A stretch of DNA of 64,000 nt from CAWDMC01 sp963803295 (lineage in GTDB: Bacteria > Acidobacteriota > Terriglobia > UBA7540): NCBI GenBank assembly GCA_963803295.1, contig CAWDMC010000009.1, positions 496,001 to 560,000 on the forward strand, in the 5' to 3' direction. A program made the translations under genes and the position numbers. A model generated the notes under the pieces. That model did no database searches. It was not told the DNA's origin and saw only the letters and a list, made by a program, of their open reading frames with translations. Positions 26,961 through 35,015 of this stretch are shown here, piece after piece; position 1 is the stretch's first letter; each line of letters opens with the position of its first letter.

Positions 26961-27866
26961 TCATGCCGTGTCTTCGGGAACTTCCGGGGTCTTCTCAGCT
27001 TGCTGCGGCCGGACTAATTTTTGGGTTCGCCGCTCCGCTTCATCCGCCAGTCTTTTCGCCCTCCGCCCGCCCCAACTGCCCAAAATGAAATAGAGACTAG
27101 TGATGACGGTCATTTGGGCGATCACGGACGACGAAATCGCAGCATTAACTCGATGCTCGCGGGAACCGGTGATCAAACGGTAAGCCCCCGCGAGTGCCAA
27201 GGGTGACTGGGGATAGTTAGTCAACGTCACGGTGCGCGCTCCCTTGCGTCGCGCCCGCCGTATCGCCTCAATAATAGTGGAGCTTTGGCCAGTGTGACTG
27301 ATTCCCACCACCACGTCGCCTGAACCCGTATTTTCAGTGGCAAAGATCTGGGTAACCGGGTCCTCGACTGCCACGGCGGTGAGTCCCAAACTCAGGAATC
27401 GCTGCGCCGCCAGCCGGGCCGTCAACCCAGACGCCCCAATGCCAAGAAAGAGTACCCTGCGGCAGCGCAGGATCATTCTGGCCACATGGGTCAAAACCCG
27501 AATGTCCAGCATCCGCTCGGTGTCGGAAAGGCTTTGCCGGCCGTACTCGAACACCTGCCGCACAATCGTACGGGGGCTCGCATCCTCCTCGAAATCTTCC
27601 AGAGTGGTGACATCTTCCTGGGCCACCGCCGCTGCCAGGTCCAACTGGAATTCCTTGTACCCGTTGTACCCCAGATCCCGGCAAAATCGGTAAACACTCG
27701 CCGCGCTCACTCCGCAAGCAAGTCCCAACGCACCGATCGACATGCTCCGGGCGCGGAAAGGCGATTTGAGAACAAACTTACCGATTGAAATGGTGGCCCC
27801 GGTCTCGTGCTGAATTGCCGCCCGAACACGGGCCAAACAGGAACCACGAGCCGACACTGAAATCAT
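26961..27866 (-). CDS. MurR/RpiR-family transcriptional regulator with SIS domain
   Basis: The N-terminal HTH_6 domain reads SMSIGALGLACGVSAASVYRFCRDLGYNGYKEFQLDLA, the typical RpiR recognition region. A SIS sugar-phosphate-binding domain follows (RRVLFLGIGASGLTARLAAQRFLSLG ... SGDVVVGISHTGQSSTIIEAIRRARRKGARTVTLTNYP). Residues after 240 include a hydrophobic stretch. The ATG at 27866 is preferred over one at 27935 because the family domain begins right after it, but neither has a strong ribosome site. It is placed first in the minus-strand block, 146 bases before the RuBisCO-like gene, and is expected to sense a phosphosugar and control that block. Confidence 0.9.
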   Translation of the reverse strand: MISVSARGSCLARVRAAIQHETGATISIGKFVLKSPFRARSMSIGALGLACGVSAASVYRFCRDLGYNGYKEFQLDLAAAVAQEDVTTLEDFEEDASPRTIVRQVFEYGRQSLSDTERMLDIRVLTHVARMILRCRRVLFLGIGASGLTARLAAQRFLSLGLTAVAVEDPVTQIFATENTGSGDVVVGISHTGQSSTIIEAIRRARRKGARTVTLTNYPQSPLALAGAYRLITGSREHRVNAAISSSVIAQMTVITSLYFILGSWGGRRAKRLADEAERRTQKLVRPQQAEKTPEVPEDTA

Positions 27867-28336
27867 TTTTCGCCAACCCCGAGGGCATCTTAGTGAAGGC
27901 CACCCAAGATCCCGGTCGCTTGGACACCAGAACATTACTAAAAAAGCTTTCGTGTTTCAACAATTCTTTTTGGGTCATGCAATGCCGTCGCCTGTAGTCA
28001 ACCTCGTCTCCACGATAAAGCCGAGTCTTGGGAGGATTTGCCGACAATTCTGTAAGTTCCGAAGCCCCGTGGGAGACGCTTGCCGTCATTTGCAAGTCGG
28101 ATACTAAAGTTACTTTCGCTATGCTGGTTACAGTGTGTTAATTTTTTTCTCAACAGCATCTCTTCGGACCATTCACTCGGCAGATTTGCCCGAGCCATAA
28201 TGTAAACACGATTTTTTCTGACGAGTTTTTTCCAAGCCACCTGGCATCTTTTCTGTCTCGGTTTCGATATTTACCAATAGGCGGCAGTTAGGGCCTGAAA
28301 TGTTCGGGGCTCATCGTCCCATCAAAAGGAGGAGTT
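27867..28336. other. Divergent intergenic region
   Basis: This is the control region between the leftward RpiR gene and the rightward surface-protein gene. It is more AT-rich than its surroundings near 28,130-28,260 (runs such as TTAATTTTTTT). AAAAGGAGGAG at 28324-28334 is the ribosome site for the GTG start at 28337. I see no clear operator. Confidence 0.5.
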
Positions 28337-30451
28337 GTGAGATACGCAATTCGTAAAGATGGTCTATCTATCCTGGCCCTAACCGTAAGCTTGCTGGTTT
28401 GTTCCGCCTTGAATGCACAGGAGTCAAAGCCAGAGCCAGCGGGCGGACCCGTCGTGCCACGTCTGCTGAGCTTTTCGGGCGAAACGCTGGACGAGCAAGG
28501 TAAGGCAATCGCGGGAAACGTCGTGGTCAGTTTCGCGATCTACGGAGATCAATTCGATGACATGCCCTTGTGGATGGAGACCCAGAATGTCCAGGCTGAC
28601 GCTGAGGGCCACTACCGAGTGCAATTGGGCGCCAGTGAAGCGAGCGGTCTGCCCCTGGACCTGTTTAGTTCGGGCGAGGCGCGCTGGCTGGGAGTGCGAG
28701 AGACCGGAGGGGCCGAGCGGCCCCGGGTGCTACTGCTGAGCGTGCCTTATGCGCTCGAAGCGGCGGACGCGCAGACCCTGGGCGGACTTCCGCCCTCGGC
28801 CTTCCTGCTGGCCACCAAACCCGCAAGCGCGGCCGGCGCGGCAACCGCAGGAGGCGGTCCATCTCAGCCACAAGCTGCTGCCGCAACAGCGGTCACGACT
28901 ACGGGAGGCACAGCCCGGGCGCTGGCGAAGTTTACCGGCACCGCCGCTATCGCCAATTCCCTGATCTTCGACGATGGAACCCACGTGGGCATCGGCAATA
29001 CTGCGCCGGGAGCCAAGCTGGACGTGAGCGGCGCCGCTATCTTCCGCGGGGCGCTGAATCTGCCAGCAACCGGAGCGGCCACGGCGACCGTGGGAAAGAA
29101 CTCTCAACCTCTGAATTTCACAGCCTCTGCCTTCAACAGCGGCAGCTCGAAAGCTGTGAGTCAAACCTTCCTCTGGCAAGCGGAGCCGATAGGGAACAAC
29201 ACCGCAACTCCCTTGGGGAAACTGAACCTGCTGTTCGGGTCAGGAAGCGCGCCGGCAGAGACCGGGCTCTCCATCTCGAGCAAGGGCATCATCAGTTTCG
29301 CCGCGGGGCAGACCTTTCCGGGAGGGGCGGGAAGCGGGACGGTGAAGAGCGTGGGCTTGAGCGCTCCGGCTTCCGACTTCAGCGTGAGCGGCCCCCCCGT
29401 CACCACCAGCGGCACGCTGAAGTTGCAGTGGCTCGTTCCGCCTGGTTTCACCGACTCACCGAATACGATCGTCAAGCGAGACTCCAACGGCGATACCGCC
29501 GTAAATAGTCTCTTCGTCGTCAATCTTATCCGAGCGTTGGGGACAATCCAGAGCCACAGCAGTGATGCCAGTGGCGCAGGCTCCGGAGCTGTCAGGGGAG
29601 ATAATACTAATACCAAATCGGATTTGTTCTCCGAGGCTGATGGCATCGCGGGATCCTCTCAAAGCGGAAGCGGTGCGGGAGTGATTGGAATAGGTTTCGC
29701 CAGTGGTTTGGGAGTGAGGGGCGTGGCAGAAGGCAGCAACGGCCAAGGCGTGCTCGGCGAGAGTCTCGGCACGCAGATTTCGCCAAACGGATTCGGACCC
29801 GACGGCGTGGACGGCATCTCGCACAGCAGTGCGGGGTCCGGCGTGGCTGGGATCAATGACTCAGGAGGCGACGGTATCTTTGCACAGGCGAGCAGTGGAG
29901 GGTTCGCCGCTTTCTTCCTCGGTAATGTGCGTGTTGACGGTAACCTTTCCAAGGCCGGCGGCTCTTTCAAGATCGACCATCCGCTGGACCCCGCCAACAA
30001 ATATCTCTCCCACTCCTTCGTGGAATCACCGGACATGATGAACATCTATAACGGCAAGGTAACCACCGATGCGCAGGGCAAGGCTGTGGTCCAGATGCCG
30101 GAATGGTTTGAGGCACTCAATCGTGATTTCCGCTATCAGCTTACAGTCATTGGCCAGTTCGCGCACGCGATGGTAGCCAGCAAAATGGCCAACCGCAGTT
30201 TCATCATCCGGACCGACAAACCCAACGTCAGGGTCTCGTGGCAGGTGACCGGCATTCGGCAGGATGCATGGGCTAATGCGCATCGCATTCCGGTTGAACA
30301 GTTGAAACCGGAAAGGGAACGCGGACTCTATTTGCATCCCGAGCTTTTCGATGCGCCAGCGGAGACATCCATCGCCGCCGCCCGCCATCCAGGCTTCATG
30401 AAGGTGGCGAAGGGGAGCAAAGCCAAGCTGGCAGATTCCACCAGGCAATAG
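28337..30451 (+). CDS. Large secreted surface protein with tail-fibre-like glycine-rich repeats
   Basis: A 704-residue protein starting at GTG 28337, directly after AAAGGAGGAG, with a signal peptide (DGLSILALTVSLLVCSALNAQ). Residues 40-150 form a beta-sandwich head (FSGETLDEQGKAIAGNVVVSFAIYGDQFDDMPLWMETQNVQ ... VLLLSVPYALEAADAQTLGGLPPSAF), familiar from acidobacterial cell-surface proteins. The middle has low-complexity Gly/Ser/Ala repeats (GVIGIGFASGLGVRGVAEGSNGQGVLGES, GISHSSAGSGVAGINDSGGDGIFAQ), like trimeric tail-fibre or autotransporter stalks. The C-terminal 160 residues (FKIDHPLDPANKYLSHSFVESPDMMNIYNG ... VSWQVTGIRQDAWANAHRIPVE) resemble a conserved intramolecular-chaperone or tail-cap domain. 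A decayed tandem copy lies at 31141. The function is unknown; an extracellular adhesive or structural role is likely. Confidence 0.75.
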   Translation: MRYAIRKDGLSILALTVSLLVCSALNAQESKPEPAGGPVVPRLLSFSGETLDEQGKAIAGNVVVSFAIYGDQFDDMPLWMETQNVQADAEGHYRVQLGASEASGLPLDLFSSGEARWLGVRETGGAERPRVLLLSVPYALEAADAQTLGGLPPSAFLLATKPASAAGAATAGGGPSQPQAAAATAVTTTGGTARALAKFTGTAAIANSLIFDDGTHVGIGNTAPGAKLDVSGAAIFRGALNLPATGAATATVGKNSQPLNFTASAFNSGSSKAVSQTFLWQAEPIGNNTATPLGKLNLLFGSGSAPAETGLSISSKGIISFAAGQTFPGGAGSGTVKSVGLSAPASDFSVSGPPVTTSGTLKLQWLVPPGFTDSPNTIVKRDSNGDTAVNSLFVVNLIRALGTIQSHSSDASGAGSGAVRGDNTNTKSDLFSEADGIAGSSQSGSGAGVIGIGFASGLGVRGVAEGSNGQGVLGESLGTQISPNGFGPDGVDGISHSSAGSGVAGINDSGGDGIFAQASSGGFAAFFLGNVRVDGNLSKAGGSFKIDHPLDPANKYLSHSFVESPDMMNIYNGKVTTDAQGKAVVQMPEWFEALNRDFRYQLTVIGQFAHAMVASKMANRSFIIRTDKPNVRVSWQVTGIRQDAWANAHRIPVEQLKPERERGLYLHPELFDAPAETSIAAARHPGFMKVAKGSKAKLADSTRQ

Positions 30452-30650
30452 CGCGCGACGGCGACGGCGAACGCAATATTGTTATTCGCGGTTTGTCGCC
30501 TTTGCCCTTCCAATTCCGATATCCCAAATAGAGCTTACAGCCCGCGTTCGACGAATGTGGAGCTGACGCTTTGTTCGGGGGGCGTTATGGCGAAAAGCTC
30601 GCCTAGCGCCAGGTGTATTAGTCGCCAATTTCACCAAAAGGAGAATCAAC

Positions 30651-31100
30651 ATGAACTCGACCCAAAGCTTCAAACGGCTCGGATTGGTCGCCGTTGCCGT
30701 CCTGGCCGCGTGTCTCACTCCAGTTTCGCTGCGCGCGCAATCAGTGTTCAGGGGGCGCTTCACGCTACCCCTCGACACTCGCTGGGGAACGACGGTTCTG
30801 CCGGCCGGGAGCTACTCCTTCACTGTCCAGTCGGCAACCAATTCCTTCTTGCTTAGCGTGCGTGACGAACGCGCACAGTCGGTGATGCTCATGGCTTCGT
30901 ACGGCGCGTCAGAGGACAAACATTCAGAGGGCAGCCACTTGATCGTTGTTCGTCAGGGTGAGAAGGCCACTGTCCGCGGCCTGCATCTGGAGCCCGTGGG
31001 CATGACCTTCTACTATCCTCCGCCCAAAAGCGACCGGCAGTTTAACGTACCGGCCCAGCAGCTTATCCAACATCTTCAAGTTTCGGCAGCAGGGAAATAA
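30651..31100 (+). CDS. Small secreted protein of unknown function
   Basis: A 149-residue protein with a signal peptide (GLVAVAVLAACLTPVSLRAQS) and a compact beta-rich mature part (FRGRFTLPLDTRWGTTVLPAGSYSFTVQSATNSFLLSVRDE). AAAGGAGA stands at proper distance before the ATG. The 'LP.gtrWg..vLPAGdYsf' style is common in small acidobacterial secreted proteins, but I know no function. It lies between the two copies of the surface-protein gene on the same strand. Confidence 0.8.
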   Translation: MNSTQSFKRLGLVAVAVLAACLTPVSLRAQSVFRGRFTLPLDTRWGTTVLPAGSYSFTVQSATNSFLLSVRDERAQSVMLMASYGASEDKHSEGSHLIVVRQGEKATVRGLHLEPVGMTFYYPPPKSDRQFNVPAQQLIQHLQVSAAGK

Positions 31101-31140
31101 TGACGGGCCCCGCTGCTCTTGTCTGTCAAAAGGAGGAGTT

Positions 31141-33232
31141 GTGAGATACGCAATTCGTGACGGTGGTCCGTCTATCCTTGCCCTGATCGTGAGTTTGCTG
31201 CTTAGCTCCGCATTGAGTGCACAGGAGTCAAGGCCGCAGTTAGGAAACGGAGCAGTCGTACCACGCCGGGTGAACTTTTCGGGAAGAACTCGGGACGAAC
31301 ACGGCAAGGCAATCGCGGGAAACGTCGTGGTCAGTTTCGCGATCTACCGGGGTCAATTCGATGATAGGCCTTTGTGGATGGAGACCCAGAATGTCCAGGC
31401 TGACGCTGAGGGCCACTACCGAGTGCAATTGGGCGCCAGTGAAGCGAGCGGTCTGCCCTGGACCTGTTTAGTTCGGGCGAGGCGCGCTGGCTGGGAGTGC
31501 GAGAGAACGGAGGAACCGAGCGGTCGCGGGTGCTGCTGCTGAGCGTGCCTTACGCGCTCGAAGCGGCGGACGCGCAGACCCTGGGCGGACTTCCGCCCTC
31601 GGCCTTCCTGCTAGCCACCACACCCCCGAGCACGGTGGGCGCGGCAAGCACAGGAACCGCCTTATCCCAGCCGCTGGCTGCTGCCCTAACAGCGGTCACG
31701 ACTGCAGGAGGCACAGCCCAGGCGCTGGCCAAGTTCACCGGCACCGCCGCTATCGCCAATTCCCTGATCTTCGACGATGGAACCCACGTGGGCATCGGCA
31801 ATACTGCGCCGGGAGCCAAGCTGGACGTGAGCGGCGCCGCTATCTTCCGCGGGGCGCTGAATCTGCCAGCAACCGGAGCGGCTACGGCGACCGCGGGAAA
31901 GAAACTCTCAACCTCTGAATTTCACTGCCTCTGCCTTCAACAGCGGCACCTCGAAAGCTGTGAATCAAACCTTCCTCTGGCAAGCAGAGCCGGTGGGGAA
32001 CAATACGACAACTGCCTTGGGGAAACTGAACCTGCTGTTCGGGTCAGGAAGCGCGCCGGCAAAGACCGGGCTCTCCATCTCGAACAAGGGCATCATCAGT
32101 TTCGCCGCGGGGCAGACCTTTCCGGGAGGGGCGGGAAGCGGGACGGTGAAGAGCGTGGGCTTGAGCGCTCCGGCTTCCGACTTCAGCGTGAGCGGCTCTC
32201 CCGTCACCACCAGCGGCACGCTGAACTTGCAGTGGCTCGTTCCGCCTAGTGCCAGCGTTGTGCCGAATTCGATCGTCAAGCGGGACGCTGACGGCTCTAT
32301 CGCGTTAAATAACCTCGTCGTCGACAATTTCATCCTAGCGTCCGGGAGTATCAGCAGCCTTAGCAGTAGTTCAGCGACGGCTATCCAGGGAGACAATAGC
32401 AATACGGGTCCAGGCCAGGCGAATGGCATCGAGGGAACCTCTCAAAGCGGCAGCGGATCTGGAGTGATTGGAAGGAATTTCCTCACCGGTTATGGAGTGA
32501 GGGGCATAGCCGAGGGCAGCGCCGGCCAAGGCGTGTTCGGCGAGAGCTTCGGAACGCAGGTTTCGCCAAATGGATTCGGGCCCGACGGCGTGGACGGTAT
32601 CTCGCACAGCAGTGCGGGGTCCGGTGTGGCCGGGGTCAACAACTCAGGAGGCGACGGTGTCTTTGCACAGGCGAGCAGTGGAGGCTTCGCCGGTTTCTTC
32701 CTTGGGAATGTGCAGGTTAACGGTAACGTTTCCAAGGCTGGCGGCTCATTCCAGATCGATCATCCGCTGGACCCCGCCAACAAATACCTTTCCCACTCCT
32801 TCGTAGAATCACCGGACATGATGAACGTCTACAACGGCAACATAACCACGGATGCGCAGGGCAAGGCTATGGTTCAGATGCCGGAATGGTTCGAGGCACT
32901 CAATCGCGATTTCCGCTATCAACTCACCGTCATAGGCCAGTTTGCAGAAGCGATGGTATCCAGTGAAATAGCCACACAGTTTCACCATCCAGACGAACAA
33001 ACCCAACGTGGAAGTCTCGTGGCAGGTGACCGGCATTCGGCAGGACGCGTGGGCTAATGCGCACCGCATTCCGGTCGAGCAGTTGAAACCGGAAAAAGAA
33101 CGCGGACTCTACTTGCACCCCGAGCTTTTCGGCGCCTCTGTGGAGAATTCCATCGCTGCTGCCCGCCATCCGAGTGTCATAAAGCTGGCGAAGGAGAGCA
33201 AATCAAAGTTGACCGATTCCACCACGCAGTAG
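31141..33232 (+). pseudogene. Decayed tandem copy of the 28337 surface-protein gene
   Basis: The copy begins with the same AAAAGGAGGAGTT-GTG-AGATACGCAATTCG start region and matches the 704-residue gene along its length. Compared with the intact copy, one C is missing in CTGCCCTGG (about 31,457), one A is extra in GGGAAAGAAACTC (about 31,905), and one base is missing near GCCACACAGTTTC (about 32,975). Each change shifts the frame, so no full product can be made. The body has also diverged: the segment 32,240-32,430 is quite different from its counterpart. The last frame ends with TAG at 33230-33232, after the same HPELF ... STTQ ending. Confidence 0.88.
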
Positions 33233-33363
33233 CAGCCTCGGCCCGAGGCCTCCCTCGGGCCCTCCCTCAAAGTTGTACTTGCAAGATTCATAACCACTCA
33301 CTTACTATCGTCGTAGGTACCTTCGACGTCTGCGGGGGCACCCAATTTTGGGGGTCATACTAA

Positions 33364-34800
33364 ATGGATTCGCCGCCATCCCGAACTTCACGCGCCTTGA
33401 TCGAGACTCTCGGCGAAAAGGTGGTTGGGCAGCCGGACGCGCTGCAGCATATTGTCCCCTACATCCAGATGCACCAGGCAGGGCTCTCACCTCAAGGGCG
33501 TCCGATTGGAGTCTTCCTCTTGCTGGGACCGACCGGGACCGGCAAGACCAGGACGGTCGAGGTCTTGGCTGAACTGCTGCACGGGAAACACCAGCAGTAT
33601 CTGCGGATCGATTGCGGGGAGTTCCAGCTCGATCACGAAGTTGCCAGACTGATCGGTGCGCCGCCAGGCTACATCGGTCATGGCCAGACCACGCCGCTCC
33701 TGTCTGAGCAAAAGGTCTCTGAGGCTACCAGTCCCGCCTGTGACATTTCTCTCGTGCTGTTTGACGAGATCGAAAAAGCCGCTCCGTCCTTGACCCAACT
33801 GCTGCTTGGCGTGCTCGATAAGGCGATTCTAAAGCTTGGGGATAACACTGTTGTCAATTTCGAGAAGAGTCTGATCTTTCTTACCAGCAATCTCGGAGCC
33901 CGCGAAATGATGCGGGAATTGAATCCCTCGTTTGGCTTTAGCGCCGGAGTCGAACGGGACCCGTCCGATATTTCTGACAAGCTCGAGAGCATTGCCATGA
34001 CCTCGGTTCGGAAGAAATTCTCCCCCGAGTTCGTAAACCGGATCGATGCGGTCGTTACTTATCAGCCTCTGACTCCTGAATCGTTGGCGAGGATTCTCGA
34101 ACAGCAGATTGAAGCGCTGCAAAGCCACGTAAATGCACGGCTGGGCGCCCGCGCCTTTCCGATTGAGCTGACGCCGCGGGCGAAGACCTTCCTGATTGAG
34201 CGGGGCACGAGCACCGAATACGGCGCGCGCGAACTTAAGCGTGTCGTTCACCGCTTCCTCACGCAACCCTTGGCGACGATGGTTGCCGAGCGGCGAATCA
34301 AGCCCGGAACTTCGGTGGCCGTCGACACCAACGCGTCCGGCGAGAACCTTGCTCTCGAGGTGCTGTCGGAGGCGGCTGTCGTGGCAAATCCGAGCCCGAG
34401 CCCCACACGCAAGGTGCTGATCGTGGACGACAACTTCCAATTGTTGAAGTTCTTGACGGGCGTGGTGCGGGCGCCAGACCGGGATGTTCTGGCCGCTGAA
34501 AGCGCCGAGGTGGCGCTCAGCATGTCCCGGCACAATCAGATTGATGTCGCCCTGGTCGATTACATGTTGCCGGATATTGATGGTGTGAAGCTGAGCAGCC
34601 GTTTGAAGGCGGAGCAACCGTTCGTCGAAATCGTCATCATGACCGGCGGGCAGTTGTCTTCCGACGACGAAGAACGCTGCAACAGACAGGGTTTCGGGAT
34701 CATTCAAAAGCCCTTCCTGGTCGAAGACGTCATGGATATGCTTCGCACGCGTTTGCCTGCGGCGGATGTCCCCTCAGCGGAGCGGATAGCCCACTTCTGA
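33364..34800 (+). CDS. Clp/HSP100-type AAA+ ATPase fused to a response-regulator receiver domain
   Basis: A 478-residue cytoplasmic protein. Residues 15-310 form one AAA-2 module like the second ring of ClpB/ClpA. It has Walker A GPTGTGKT (55-62), a GAPPGYIG substrate-pore segment (about 98-105), Walker B LVLFDEIEKA (130-139), sensor 1 FLTSNLGA, the FVNRID arginine-finger region and sensor 2 GARELKR, with the small C-terminal domain. Residues 349-463 are a CheY-like receiver: acid pair D355/D356, phospho-acceptor D399 in LVDYMLPD, T427 and K449 (IIQKPF). There is no N-terminal Clp domain and no ClpP-docking loop that I can see. A phosphorylation-controlled unfoldase is the natural reading, but partner and function are unknown. 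The ribosome site is weak (GGGGG before ATG). It follows the decayed surface gene after 131 bases. Confidence 0.88.
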   Translation: MDSPPSRTSRALIETLGEKVVGQPDALQHIVPYIQMHQAGLSPQGRPIGVFLLLGPTGTGKTRTVEVLAELLHGKHQQYLRIDCGEFQLDHEVARLIGAPPGYIGHGQTTPLLSEQKVSEATSPACDISLVLFDEIEKAAPSLTQLLLGVLDKAILKLGDNTVVNFEKSLIFLTSNLGAREMMRELNPSFGFSAGVERDPSDISDKLESIAMTSVRKKFSPEFVNRIDAVVTYQPLTPESLARILEQQIEALQSHVNARLGARAFPIELTPRAKTFLIERGTSTEYGARELKRVVHRFLTQPLATMVAERRIKPGTSVAVDTNASGENLALEVLSEAAVVANPSPSPTRKVLIVDDNFQLLKFLTGVVRAPDRDVLAAESAEVALSMSRHNQIDVALVDYMLPDIDGVKLSSRLKAEQPFVEIVIMTGGQLSSDDEERCNRQGFGIIQKPFLVEDVMDMLRTRLPAADVPSAERIAHF

Positions 34801-34972
34801 CACATCGGCTGCCTGCTCACCCACGGTCGAAGACGGGGTGGCGACTAGCCGCCCTTTATGCTATCTGTGGAAATCCATCCAGCAACTTCTTTACGTAGTA
34901 GACCCAGGAGGGAGTCTACACCGCAGCGATAGCTGCCGCCTATCCGCAAGCACGGGCGTCGGCAAGCGGCCA

Positions 34973-34995
34973 GTAGCGCCGGCACCTCGCCGACG
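34973..34995 (+). repeat. REP-like GTAG hairpin (imperfect)
   Basis: GTAG 34973-34976 is followed by a 7-base stem with one mismatch (CGCCGGC 34977-34983 / GCCGACG 34989-34995). It lies in the 215-base gap between convergent genes; a second potential stem with GTAGAC/GTCTAC lies about 70 bases upstream. Confidence 0.5.
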
Positions 34996-35015
34996 ACAGC
35001 CGCCGGGGACGAGCC

